Assembly: GCA_947501565.1 (NCBI GenBank)
Contig: CANMWJ010000001.1
Span: forward strand, 248,001-312,000
DNA length: 64,000 nt
Reading direction: 5' to 3'
Origin: an uncultured Marinobacterium sp.
GTDB taxonomy: Bacteria; Pseudomonadota; Gammaproteobacteria; Pseudomonadales; Balneatricaceae
In this document: positions 9,749-17,468 of the stretch, piece after piece
How positions within the stretch are numbered: the stretch's first letter is position 1
How the letters are laid out: the number at the start of each line of letters is the position of its first letter
The notes under the pieces: generated by a model
Told to the model about the DNA's origin: nothing
Databases searched by the model: none
What the model saw: only the letters and a program-made list of their open reading frames with translations
Position numbers and translations under genes: made by a program

Positions 9749-10746
9749 GTGATCTGCAGACTTTGTATTGCCAGGCGCTGGAGCGCAGGGCTGATCTCCT
9801 GACGCAGCTACATGCTGAAACGACCGATAGCTATCGTCTGTTTCACGGCACCAACGAAGGCGTAGCGGGTCTGACCGTTGATCGTTACGGTCCACAGTTA
9901 CTGATTCAGAGTTTCCACGAGCCGGTGGCTGACACTGATCTGGATGCAATTGTTAAGCGCAGTGAAGCTATCTTTACGCCGGATGAGGTGGTCTACAACG
10001 ACCGCAGTGCGGCAAACTCCCGTCGCGCCGATGAGCGTGCCCTGCGCAAGACAGAACACGTTGCTCAGGAACTGGGTGTTAACTACCGTGTGAAGGGCAA
10101 GCATGCGGGTCAGGACCCATTACTGTTTCTTGATATGCGTGTTGGGCGGCGTTTTGTCCTGAACGAAGCCCGGGATAAATCCGTTCTTAACCTCTTCTCT
10201 TACACCTGTGGTGTTGGTGTATGTGCCGCGCTTGCGGGTGCAAATCATGTCATTAACGTGGATTTCTCCACCCGCAACCTTGAGGTAGGGCGGGATAACG
10301 CTGCGCTGAATGCTCTTGGGGATAACATCGAGTTCGTCCAAAGCGATTTCTTCACCGCCGCCAAACAGTACGCGGGCATCCCGATAAAACAGCGTGTGCG
10401 TCGCGGCCAGAAACCACGTCCGTTTCCTCGCCTGGATGAGCAGCAGTTCGACCTAGTTTACCTCGATCCACCGCGTTGGGCAAAGAGTCACTTTGGTACC
10501 GTAGACCTTGTACGCGATTACCCCAGTGTATTGAAACCATCGTTACTCGCTGCAAAAGAGGACGGTACCTTGGTTTGCACCAACAATGTGGCAAAGGTTC
10601 CGTTGGAGGAGTGGCTGGATATCGTCCAGCGCTGTGCGAATAAAGCGGGACGCCCGATACAGGATCTGGAAATATTGCAGCCAGAAGCTGATTTCCCGAG
10701 TCCGGATGGGCAGTTTCCATTGAAGATTGCTGTATTGCGACTGTGA
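9745..10746 (+). CDS. Class I SAM-dependent (RlmI-like) methyltransferase
   Basis: The 333-residue protein resembles the catalytic part of the RlmI/RlmK family of 23S rRNA m5C methyltransferases. An N-terminal segment (TTDSYRLFHGTNEGVAGLTVDRYG) fits the EEHUD-like fold of the family. FLDMRVGRRFV then leads to SAM motif I (VLNLFSYTCGVGVCAAL), an acidic FDL segment and the motif IV sequence YLDPPRWAKS. Compared with E. coli RlmI it is shorter at the N terminus and I see no PUA domain. The rRNA target cannot be assigned from sequence alone. It overlaps the LON-domain gene by 4 bases and converges with the alkyltransferase-like gene. Confidence 0.8.
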   Translation: MSDLQTLYCQALERRADLLTQLHAETTDSYRLFHGTNEGVAGLTVDRYGPQLLIQSFHEPVADTDLDAIVKRSEAIFTPDEVVYNDRSAANSRRADERALRKTEHVAQELGVNYRVKGKHAGQDPLLFLDMRVGRRFVLNEARDKSVLNLFSYTCGVGVCAALAGANHVINVDFSTRNLEVGRDNAALNALGDNIEFVQSDFFTAAKQYAGIPIKQRVRRGQKPRPFPRLDEQQFDLVYLDPPRWAKSHFGTVDLVRDYPSVLKPSLLAAKEDGTLVCTNNVAKVPLEEWLDIVQRCANKAGRPIQDLEILQPEADFPSPDGQFPLKIAVLRL

Positions 10747-10754
10747 TCGAGCGG

Positions 10755-10773
10755 CTGAGAATCCGGCTCTCAG
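10755..10773. repeat. Inverted repeat between convergent genes
   Basis: CTGAGA and TCTCAG form a 6-bp stem around a 7-base loop in the 30-base gap between two converging genes. There is no T run. It may work as a weak bidirectional transcription barrier. Confidence 0.4.
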
Positions 10774-10776
10774 TCG

Positions 10777-11088
10777 TTAGGGCTGCCAGCGATACTGGCG
10801 CAAAGGTACCTTGCCGTTAAGGAAGACGACACCTTCGGCTTCCAGCAGCGCTTTCTGGCGTTGAAAGGCGGGGCTGTCTTTGGGAAACGATATCTCTCCC
10901 TTCGCGTTGATCACCCTGAACCAGGGTAGCTGAGTATCCTTGGGGAGCTGGCTGAGCGTTCTGCCCACCGCCCGTGCCATTCGCGGTAGACCCGCCAACT
11001 CCGCCACCTGACCGTACGTCGCAACAGATCCCGGTGGTATTAGGCTGACCACCTGCCAGAACTTTTCCTGATAACTGACTTCGTTCAT
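10777..11088 (-). CDS. Alkyltransferase-like (ATL) DNA lesion-binding protein
   Basis: The 103 residues form only the DNA-binding domain of the MGMT/Ogt family (VVSLIPPGSVATYGQVAELAG, ARAVGRTLSQLP). The reactive cysteine of the PCHRV motif is replaced: the sequence reads PWFRVIN. Proteins of this type (Atl1, YbaZ/TTHA1564 kind) bind O6-alkylguanine without repairing it and hand the lesion to nucleotide excision repair. The length and the Trp substitution both support ATL over a true methyltransferase. GGAG precedes the ATG at a good distance. It is divergent from selO. Confidence 0.9.
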   Translation of the reverse strand: MNEVSYQEKFWQVVSLIPPGSVATYGQVAELAGLPRMARAVGRTLSQLPKDTQLPWFRVINAKGEISFPKDSPAFQRQKALLEAEGVVFLNGKVPLRQYRWQP

Positions 11089-11270
11089 CTCTCACTCCAG
11101 GCCTCATCACTACTTTCAATGATGATGGATGCTCACATAGCCTTCATCTGCTCTGATGGGTGCGAACTGTCGTATGCGGCAGTGTACACAATTCCCAGAA
11201 TTTGTGTGGGGTGAAAATACCTGATTTAAATGCTAGGGTATTCTCTTAATCAAGCCGTGAGACCTTGTTG

Positions 11271-12746
11271 ATGTCAGACTCTTTCGCCACCCTGGATACG
11301 TTAAATTTCGACAACAGCTACGCTCGTTTTCCGGAGCACTTCTATCACCGGGTGGGCGCGGAGCCGCTGCCTGGCGCGCATCTGATCAGCTTTAACCCCG
11401 AAGTGGCCCGGCTGCTGGATCTTGATCCCTGCCAGATCAATCCGTCGCAGTTAGCGCATTATTTTGGCGGGGAGGGCGTATTACCGGGCAGTGAATCCAT
11501 TGCGATGAAATATACGGGTCACCAGTTTGGTTATTACAATCCGGACCTGGGCGACGGGCGAGGCTTGTTGCTTGGTGAGGTGGTGAACCAGCAGGGCGAG
11601 CGCTGGGACCTGCACCTGAAGGGGGCGGGTAAGACCCGTTATTCCCGCTTTGGTGATGGACGGGCGGTACTGCGTTCCAGTATCCGAGAGTATCTGGTCA
11701 GCGAAGCGATGCAGGGGTTGGGTATACCGACCACTCGCGCATTGTGCCTGGTCGGCAGCGAGCAGATGGTGATGCGTAATGGCATGGAACCTTGTGCGGC
11801 TGTCCTGCGTGTTACTCCTTGTCATATCCGCTTCGGCCATTTCCAGTATTTCTATTACAGCAAGCAGCACGATGATCTGCGTGTGCTGGCAGATTATTGC
11901 ATCGAGCGTTATTACCCAGAGGTGGCAGACGCTGAGAACCCTTATCTGGCGATGTTTCAGCAGATCTGTGATCGCAGCGCATATATGGTCGCCTTATGGC
12001 AGGCTTACGGTTTCGTGCACGGTGTATTGAATACCGACAATATGTCTATTCTGTGCGAAACCTTCGACTACGGGCCTTACTCCTTTATGGACCAGTATCG
12101 TCCCGACTACATCAGTAACCAGAATGATGAGACCGGTCGGTACGCGTTCCGCCAGCAGCCGGATATCGTGCAGTGGAATTTGACCGCATTGGCTGAAGCG
12201 CTGTTACCGCTCGTAGATCAGGAGGATCTGAAGGACACCTTGCGACAGTTTGCGCCTAAGTTTGTTGCCTACCGCAATCAGCGTTTTGCTGCGCGCTTGG
12301 GGTGGCAAAGCAAGCACCCAGACGATGCAGGTCTGATTGAGGCGCTGCTGGATCTGTTTACGGAGCACAAGGTGGATTTCAACCGTTTCCTGCGTAGCCT
12401 CTGTGATTACGATGGCAGTATTGAGGAGCGCGAACGCTTGCTGCCATTTGTCTCAAATACAGATGCTTTGACAGATTGGCTGGAGCAGTACGATCAGCGT
12501 CTCACATTGGAAGCCGCCAGTACGCCGATCCGCCGTCAGCAGATGCGCTCGGTCAATCCGAAGTACCTGCTGCGTAACTACATGGCGGAGGAGGCGATCC
12601 GTGAGGCGCATCAGGGAAACTATGTGCTGGTGAATCAGCTGCTAAGGGTGTTGCGGCATCCCGGAGACGAGCATCCGGATATGGAGCAGTATGCCGGAGA
12701 ACCGCCGCTGTGGGCGGGTGCCATCAACCTGACCTGTTCGTCCTGA
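11271..12746 (+). CDS. selO: Protein adenylyltransferase SelO
   Basis: SelO is a pseudokinase-fold enzyme that transfers AMP from ATP to Ser, Thr or Tyr residues of other proteins. The start LNFDNSYARFPEHFY and the glycine-rich GAGKTRYSRFGDGRAVLRSS are typical, as are EYLVSEAMQGLGIPTTRAL and HGVLNTDNMS. The protein ends INLTCSS, with the conserved C-terminal Cys found in bacterial SelO. A TTG two codons upstream is also possible, but ATG at 11271 is preferred, giving 491 residues. The ribosome site is weak (GTGAGA). The target proteins are unknown. Confidence 0.93.
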   Translation: MSDSFATLDTLNFDNSYARFPEHFYHRVGAEPLPGAHLISFNPEVARLLDLDPCQINPSQLAHYFGGEGVLPGSESIAMKYTGHQFGYYNPDLGDGRGLLLGEVVNQQGERWDLHLKGAGKTRYSRFGDGRAVLRSSIREYLVSEAMQGLGIPTTRALCLVGSEQMVMRNGMEPCAAVLRVTPCHIRFGHFQYFYYSKQHDDLRVLADYCIERYYPEVADAENPYLAMFQQICDRSAYMVALWQAYGFVHGVLNTDNMSILCETFDYGPYSFMDQYRPDYISNQNDETGRYAFRQQPDIVQWNLTALAEALLPLVDQEDLKDTLRQFAPKFVAYRNQRFAARLGWQSKHPDDAGLIEALLDLFTEHKVDFNRFLRSLCDYDGSIEERERLLPFVSNTDALTDWLEQYDQRLTLEAASTPIRRQQMRSVNPKYLLRNYMAEEAIREAHQGNYVLVNQLLRVLRHPGDEHPDMEQYAGEPPLWAGAINLTCSS

Positions 12747-12758
12747 TAAAGTGCTGAC

Positions 12759-12795
12759 GACAGCCATTGCTCAGCGAGGCTGTGCAATGGCTGTC
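12759..12795. repeat. 11-bp perfect inverted repeat between selO and the DinB-family gene
   Basis: GACAGCCATTG and its exact complement CAATGGCTGTC are separated by 15 bases in the gap between two convergent genes. The stem is long enough to act as a bidirectional terminator or 3'-end stabiliser, although T runs are lacking. Confidence 0.6.
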
Positions 12796-12804
12796 CCCGT
12801 TGAT

Positions 12805-13341
12805 TCAGTGGGCGTCAGGGATAAGCGTCAGCAGATCAGTAATGCCTATATCCACGCCCTGTTGCGAGAGCAAGGTGGTCAGTTGGCCGCGATGGTGGGT
12901 CTGGTGATTAAACAGATGCTGAATCAAAGCGCCAAAGCGTTTCTGTGAGGGAACGCCCTCCATATTGCTGTAATGCAGGACCATATCCAGATCATCGGTC
13001 TGCATCTCATCGCACCATTCACGAATCACAATGTCCAGTGCCTGGCGTTCAAACTGTAGAGATTCCAGATCGTCGTAGAGAATGTCGTTCAGGGCCTTCG
13101 GAGTTGCGATCGCTTCCAGCGGGTGCAACGATCGGAAGCCGTTGGGGTGGGTGGCAAAGCGCTTCAGCCAGATAATATCCCCGATCAGCAGGTGATTCAG
13201 GGTGCCGATGATGGAACCAAAAAAAGCACCCTGGTCCGCACGCAGGTTCTCCTCGTTGAGGGTATATGCGGCTTCAATCAGGGTATCGTTCATCCATTGG
13301 TTGTACTGCGCCATCAAGCGAAAATTCTGTAATTCACTCAT
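12805..13341 (-). CDS. DinB-family protein
   Basis: The 178-residue protein matches the DinB/YfiT four-helix metal-binding family. QYNQWMNDTLIEAA is at the N terminus, a helix with GTLNHLLIGDIIWLKRF carries the first His, and the C-terminal NHQTHHRGQLTTLL carries the remaining metal-binding His residues. Members include bacillithiol- or mycothiol-dependent transferases and many proteins with unknown substrates. The substrate cannot be inferred here. GAGGACAAAG precedes the ATG. The DUF3301 gene lies 163 bases upstream on the same strand. Confidence 0.85.
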   Translation of the reverse strand: MSELQNFRLMAQYNQWMNDTLIEAAYTLNEENLRADQGAFFGSIIGTLNHLLIGDIIWLKRFATHPNGFRSLHPLEAIATPKALNDILYDDLESLQFERQALDIVIREWCDEMQTDDLDMVLHYSNMEGVPSQKRFGALIQHLFNHQTHHRGQLTTLLSQQGVDIGITDLLTLIPDAH

Positions 13342-13504
13342 CGCTTTGTCCTCGGTAATTCAGTTCTGCGACTGTCCTTTCGCTTTGATCTGATGTTAAG
13401 GCGGAGCCAATCAAAGCGATGACAGAGTCAGTCTAGTTCACCTGAGAAGAGGGCGTCATGGATGCATCGTTGGGAAGCTGATCCCGGTCAGGAAATGCTG
13501 CGAT

Positions 13505-13822
13505 TCAGATGCGGTGGGGGTCCAGTTCGATATTGGTGACGCGCCTGCCCAGCACCACGATCCGTCCTTTGTAACGGTCATCGCCTGTCGAGGTAAACTC
13601 AAATACGTATGAACGCCAAAAGCGCAAACGACCGACTTCATCACGCTTGAGCCAGAAGGCGCGTAAACCGATGCTGTCGTCCAGAAGCTGAAGGTCCATC
13701 TCTTTGCAGTAACGACGGGTATGTTTAAGTGCAATCTCCTTGACCTTCTGTGCGTGCCACCAGTGCAGGCAAAACAAAGAGACCAGCGTAAGCCAGAAAA
13801 GGTCATGCAGTTCTATATACAT
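13505..13822 (-). CDS. DUF3301 family small membrane-anchored protein
   Basis: I recognise the sequence as DUF3301, a family of unknown function in gammaproteobacteria. The ATG at 13822 (MYIELHDLFWL) is preferred over one ten codons upstream because AGGAAG lies just before it, giving 105 residues. Residues 5-22 form one hydrophobic segment (LFWLTLVSLFCLHWW). A conserved body follows with LQLLDDSIGLRAFWLKRD and LRFWRSYVFEFTSTGDDRY. The likely topology is one membrane segment with the C-terminal domain in the cytoplasm. Confidence 0.8.
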   Translation of the reverse strand: MYIELHDLFWLTLVSLFCLHWWHAQKVKEIALKHTRRYCKEMDLQLLDDSIGLRAFWLKRDEVGRLRFWRSYVFEFTSTGDDRYKGRIVVLGRRVTNIELDPHRI

Positions 13823-13887
13823 CGGGTTACTTCCTAACAGGCATCTTTCCATAAAAGCCGCGTAGCGGTGCTACTGAGCTTTATTAA

Positions 13888-14151
13888 CATTTCTACATTA
13901 AACACCTGAATAGCGCCCTGCAAGCTACGGTAGAACTGATATTCAGCGATTCATCAGATATTAATTTTGGATGTTCAAGTGATTGTATTGAGTATTTAAA
14001 AGAAGAGATTTACTTAAAAGGTTATGAATACGATGGCTTAAATTCAGAATTGGCGAATTCGTCAGATTTTCGTCTATCTGATGCGACAGACTGTTTTATT
14101 TCGATTTTTTCGCAACGATCAGGAATTCGCGGTTGCCGTCGCCGCCTTTGA
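13888..14151 (+). other. AT-rich open reading frame without a start codon, possible gene remnant
   Basis: In the gap between the DUF3301 gene and tlyA, the plus strand stays open for 87 codons (13888-14148) before TGA, running into the 3' end of tlyA. It contains no ATG, GTG or TTG start near its beginning. The inferred peptide has a natural-looking core (DCIEYLKEEIYLKGYEYDG) and clearly lower GC than its neighbours. It could be a decayed fragment of a transferred gene or chance. No function is proposed. Confidence 0.25.
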
Positions 14152-14857
14152 TTGGGCTTTCGAAATAATCCTGTACCTGCAGGCCAAGTGATTGGCAGCA
14201 GGCTTTAATATCGCTCTCCACCTTTTGGTAAAGGGAGCTATCGCGAACGATGCCGCCGCTACCGATACCTGCCTTACCCACCTCGAACTGAGGTTTCACC
14301 AGTGAGATCAGGTGCCCTTCAGGGCGGATCAGAGGGGCCAGTGAAGGCAAGATCTTGGTTTGGGAGATAAAGGAGACATCCATAACGGCCAGATCAAAGC
14401 CGTCGCTGTGGCTGTGTTGCAGAAGCATCTCTGCGGGCAGATCACGGCCGTTGACACCCTCAAAGCAGAGTACGCGCGGGTCCTGACGTAAACGGTCGAT
14501 CAGCTGGTCGTGACCAACTTCGATACCAACTACCCTGGCCGCCCCGGATTGGATCAGACAGTCCGTAAAGCCGCCGGTTGACTGACCCACATCGATGGCG
14601 ATCAGGCCGGGTACGTCCAGCTGGGTACGCTCCAGTGCACCGAGCAGCTTGAGCGCGCCGCGTGAAGCAAAACGATCCGCTTCATCTTCCTCCACCTGAA
14701 ACAGCGTATTCGGATCCAGTTTAAGGCCCGGTTTGCTGATCACCTGCCAGCCCTTATTGGTCTGTATTGAAACGCGGCCACCCTTAAGCAAACGCTGGGC
14801 GTGGGTGCGGGATTGGGCGTGACCTTTTTCGGTGAGTAGGATGTCTGCGCGTTGCAT
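14096..14857 (-). CDS. tlyA: TlyA-family rRNA 2'-O-methyltransferase
   Basis: The N-terminal S4-like RNA-binding domain covers about residues 1-60 (ADILLTEKGHAQSRTHAQRLLKGG). An FtsJ/RrmJ-type methyltransferase domain follows with LIAIDVGQSTGGFTDCLIQSGA (SAM motif I, here VGQSTGG) and DLAVMDVSFIS (motif IV). TlyA methylates cytidine 2'-OH groups in 16S and 23S rRNA; older databases call it hemolysin A. I choose the ATG at 14857 (MQRAD, 253 residues). The upstream ATG at 14887 overlaps a TATAAT sequence that looks like the -10 element and has no ribosome site. Confidence 0.88.
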   Translation of the reverse strand: MQRADILLTEKGHAQSRTHAQRLLKGGRVSIQTNKGWQVISKPGLKLDPNTLFQVEEDEADRFASRGALKLLGALERTQLDVPGLIAIDVGQSTGGFTDCLIQSGAARVVGIEVGHDQLIDRLRQDPRVLCFEGVNGRDLPAEMLLQHSHSDGFDLAVMDVSFISQTKILPSLAPLIRPEGHLISLVKPQFEVGKAGIGSGGIVRDSSLYQKVESDIKACCQSLGLQVQDYFESPIKGGDGNREFLIVAKKSK

Positions 14858-14883
14858 AGAAGGTTCCGGTTTAAAATCGGAGG

Positions 14884-14891
14884 GCATTATA
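14884..14891 (-). promoter_or_regulatory. Probable -10 element of tlyA
   Basis: TATAAT read on the minus strand overlaps the upstream in-frame ATG of tlyA. No convincing -35 hexamer lies 16-18 bases upstream. It supports translation starting at the internal ATG at 14857. Confidence 0.4.
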
Positions 14892-14937
14892 AACGCCGAC
14901 CGATCTGAAGGCGATCGAGTTGCTGCATCTGAGCAGG

Positions 14938-15591
14938 TTAGCTCAGCTGGCTCATCAACAGGTCGTGGAAACCTCGGGGATCAGCAAAGAACGATTCGTG
15001 CGGTAACCGTGTGAGTTGATCGTCTCGTTCCAGCAATAAGCAGGGTACACCCTGGCTCATCACCCGATGTTGCAGCTCAATAGCGCGTTTTTGGGTTTGC
15101 CGCGCTGTTGTGGTCAGTGTCTGGTCGTATGTCAGCGCGCGGTGGAAATCGATTGCAGCAATACCTATACGTGTTGCAGCGTCCACCATCACCGAGCTGT
15201 CACTGATTACTTTGCCTTCCTCAAAGCGCAACTGTTGCAGGGCTTGCAGGTAATCCAGCTCACGGCCAGGAGCAAGTTTGGTCACCGCAGCCATGGCGAG
15301 TGCCGTGGGCCAGGAGTCAAAAATCAGCGATGAGTTATAGAGAAGGTTCTCGCGATAGGCTGCAGAAAACGTCTGGCCGGATAGATCGCTGATACGCTGG
15401 TCAGCCTGCATAACGTAGTCGGAAAAACTGTTGCTCATCCAGCGAGTCATCTCCCCGGTAAAAAGGGCGCGGTGCAATAGTTCAAAAGGTACATCGGTCT
15501 GTTTACAGGCTTGATAGGTGGCGTCGACTAAAGGGGCACCCGCCCAGCACCAGCCGCAGAGCGGATCGGTAATGTAGATAACTTTGCTCAT
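14938..15591 (-). CDS. DsbA-family thioredoxin-fold protein
   Basis: With the ATG at 15591 (AAGGA 7 bases upstream) the protein has 217 residues. It starts with the thioredoxin-fold strand VIYITDPLCGWCWAGAPL, which holds a CxxC motif (CGWC). An inserted helical domain and a C-terminal part ending with SQGVPCLLLERDDQLTRLPH follow, the cis-Pro region being GVPCL. There is no signal peptide, so it is cytoplasmic. It resembles the FrnE / predicted dithiol-disulphide isomerase branch and not periplasmic DsbA. The substrate is unknown. Confidence 0.82.
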   Translation of the reverse strand: MSKVIYITDPLCGWCWAGAPLVDATYQACKQTDVPFELLHRALFTGEMTRWMSNSFSDYVMQADQRISDLSGQTFSAAYRENLLYNSSLIFDSWPTALAMAAVTKLAPGRELDYLQALQQLRFEEGKVISDSSVMVDAATRIGIAAIDFHRALTYDQTLTTTARQTQKRAIELQHRVMSQGVPCLLLERDDQLTRLPHESFFADPRGFHDLLMSQLS

Positions 15592-15649
15592 GAAGATTCC
15601 TTGCGTTCGAGGGGCCATTGTAGCAACAGCTAACAGCTCTGTGTCCGGT

Positions 15650-15683
15650 AGAAAAAAGAAAGCCGCCTGGGGAAGGCGGCGAA
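15650..15683 (-). terminator. Orphan intrinsic terminator on the minus strand
   Basis: On the minus strand GCCGCC and GGCGGC form a stem with a 7-base loop, followed by TTTCTTTTTT. No recognised gene ends just before it: alsT already has its own terminator at 15900-15928. It may end an unannotated minus-strand transcript that starts within 15690-15899. Confidence 0.65.
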
Positions 15684-15899
15684 ATAGGGTCTTATGAGAA
15701 CTCTGATATGAGCGTCAACTGCGCAATTGAGGGGTGCTGCAGCTGATGTAAATAAAGATACGTGATCGGCCTGAAACGAAACTGAAAATAGCTGGCGCCA
15801 GGGCTATAAAAACGAGCGCATAACCACCGTTGTGTGGCTTGGTCTGAAATACGATTCGGGGATAGGTAAGAGAAAGATATAGAGGGTGGGGTTGGGCAC
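15684..15899 (-). ncRNA. Candidate small RNA between two terminators
   Basis: This 216-base stretch is bounded by the alsT terminator on one side and an orphan terminator on the other, both active on the minus strand. A 69-codon open frame is present on this strand (15692-15901), but its residue composition is unlike a protein and its start lies inside the terminator. A small regulatory RNA is the simpler reading. TTTATAG near 15808 could be a -10, but no good promoter is visible, so the 5' end is unknown. Confidence 0.25.
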
Positions 15900-15928
15900 A
15901 AAAAAAGGGACCCGAAGGTCCCTTTTTT
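15900..15928. terminator. Bidirectional intrinsic terminator downstream of alsT
   Basis: AAAAAAAGGGACC-CGAA-GGTCCCTTTTTT: a perfect GC stem flanked by A and T runs, so it can function on both strands. It lies 20 bases after the stop codon of the minus-strand symporter gene. Confidence 0.92.
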
Positions 15929-15948
15929 CGATCAAACGTTACGTTCGA

Positions 15949-17325
15949 TTATTTAGTCTGAGAAGCCAGAGTACCGTTCTGACGCTCGAAGTATTCGCGA
16001 GTCAGCTTGAATACTACAGGGCTCAGGATAGCGATTGCGATCAGGTTAGGAATCGCCATCATCGCGTTCAGGGTATCTGCTACCAGCCATACGAAGTCCA
16101 GGCTCAGTGCCGCACCCAGAGGGATCGCCAGGATCCACAGGATACGGTAAGGCTTGATCGCTTTAACACCGAACAGGAACTCTACACATTTCTCGCCGTA
16201 GAAAGACCAACCGATGATGGTGGTGAAGGCGAAGATTGCCAGAGAGATAGCAACCAGGTAGTTACCGATGCCAGGCAGTGCGTCTGCAAATGCTGCAGAG
16301 GTCAGTGCCGCGCCGGACTCACCGGAAGTCCATACACCGGAAGTGATGATAACCAGACCGGTTACAGTACAAACGATCAGAGTATCCAGGAAAGTACCCA
16401 GCATCGCGATCAGACCCTGACGAACTGGATCTTTAGTCTGTGCCGCCGCGTGAGCGATTGGCGCAGAACCCAGACCTGCTTCGTTAGAGAATACACCACG
16501 TGCCACACCGAAGCGGATAGCCGCCCATACTGCAGCACCTGCGAAACCACCTTCAGCAGCGTGACCAGTGAATGCACTTTCGATGATCAGGGCGAACGCA
16601 GGACCAATCTGGTCAGCGTTGATGGACAGAACCACCAGACCTGCAACGATGTAAGCAGCCGCCATGAATGGAACCAGTGCACCGGCAACAGAGCCGATAC
16701 GCTTGATACCACCCATCAGTACCGCACCAACCAGCACCATGGCGATCAGACCAGTTACCAGAGTTGGTACAGCGAAGTTAGCTTCGATTACCTGAGCGAT
16801 AGAGTTGGACTGTACGGTGTTACCGATACCGAAACCGGCAATCGCACCGAAGATAGCGAATGCTGTGCCCAGCCAAGTCCATTTTTTACCCAGACCGTTT
16901 TTGATGTAGTACATCGGACCACCAACGTGGTTACCTTCTTCATCAACTTCACGGTATTTAACGGCCAGAACAGCCTCGGAGTATTTGGTTGCCATACCAA
17001 CCAGAGCGGTCAGCCACATCCAGAACAGGGCACCAGGGCCACCCAGGAATACAGCTGTTGCAACACCTGCGATGTTACCGGTACCTACGGTAGCGGACAT
17101 TGCAGTCATCAGAGCTTGGTAAGGTGGAATCTCACCTTCGCTCTCCTCGCCTTCTTTAGCGTGCGTGCCGCCGACGAGCAGTTTGAAACCCGTGCCGAGT
17201 TTCAGGATTGGCATCAATTTCAGACCCAGGCTCATAAAGAAACCTACACCCAAAATCAGGATCAGCATTGGCCAACCCCATACGATACCGTTAATTTCAC
17301 CAATAATGGATTCAAGAGCTTCCAT
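15949..17325 (-). CDS. Sodium:alanine (AlsT/DagA-type) symporter
   Basis: The 458-residue membrane protein has about ten hydrophobic segments. Family hallmarks include ATVGTGNIAGVATAVFLGGPGALFWMW, MATKYSEAVLAVKYRE, GPMYYIKNGLG and the Na+/substrate region GVARGVFSNEAGLGSAP. AGCS-family carriers import alanine, glycine or related small amino acids, in some cases D-isomers, with Na+. A strong GGGGAGG ribosome site precedes the ATG. Next to D-serine dehydratase and the D-alanine genes it probably feeds the same pathway. The exact substrate is inferred from context only. Confidence 0.92.
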   Translation of the reverse strand: MEALESIIGEINGIVWGWPMLILILGVGFFMSLGLKLMPILKLGTGFKLLVGGTHAKEGEESEGEIPPYQALMTAMSATVGTGNIAGVATAVFLGGPGALFWMWLTALVGMATKYSEAVLAVKYREVDEEGNHVGGPMYYIKNGLGKKWTWLGTAFAIFGAIAGFGIGNTVQSNSIAQVIEANFAVPTLVTGLIAMVLVGAVLMGGIKRIGSVAGALVPFMAAAYIVAGLVVLSINADQIGPAFALIIESAFTGHAAEGGFAGAAVWAAIRFGVARGVFSNEAGLGSAPIAHAAAQTKDPVRQGLIAMLGTFLDTLIVCTVTGLVIITSGVWTSGESGAALTSAAFADALPGIGNYLVAISLAIFAFTTIIGWSFYGEKCVEFLFGVKAIKPYRILWILAIPLGAALSLDFVWLVADTLNAMMAIPNLIAIAILSPVVFKLTREYFERQNGTLASQTK

Positions 17326-17382
17326 CAGAAGGATACCTCCCCTTGTTATTTTTATAGTCGCTGGTTGCCCCGGGAAAGGGAC

Positions 17383-17459
17383 TTTGGCAAAGGGTTCTTG
17401 CCAAAATTATTTTTTGATTGGATAAATATTTCCAATAAGAAACAAAGTATCTCTTATTG
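17383..17459. repeat. Two inverted repeats upstream of the symporter gene
   Basis: TTTGGCAA-AGGGTTC-TTGCCAAA (17383-17405) is an 8-bp perfect stem followed on the plus strand by ATTATTTTTT. CAATAAG and CTTATTG (17433-17459) form a second, 7-bp repeat. They fill the AT-rich gap between the dsdA stop and the symporter start. They could end dsdA transcription or form operators for the symporter gene. Confidence 0.45.
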
Positions 17460-17468
17460 AATAATTTT

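Noticed and set aside
17384-17404. TGGCA / TTTGCC resembling a sigma-54 promoter on the minus strand
   Set aside because: GG and GC are 12 bases apart, where sigma-54 needs 10; the sequence is explained by the inverted repeat.
15886-17460. Long 524-codon open frame antisense to the symporter gene
   Set aside because: It mirrors the codon bias of the real gene, has a residue content rich in Gln, Thr, Cys and Arg unlike a protein, and shows no ribosome site.
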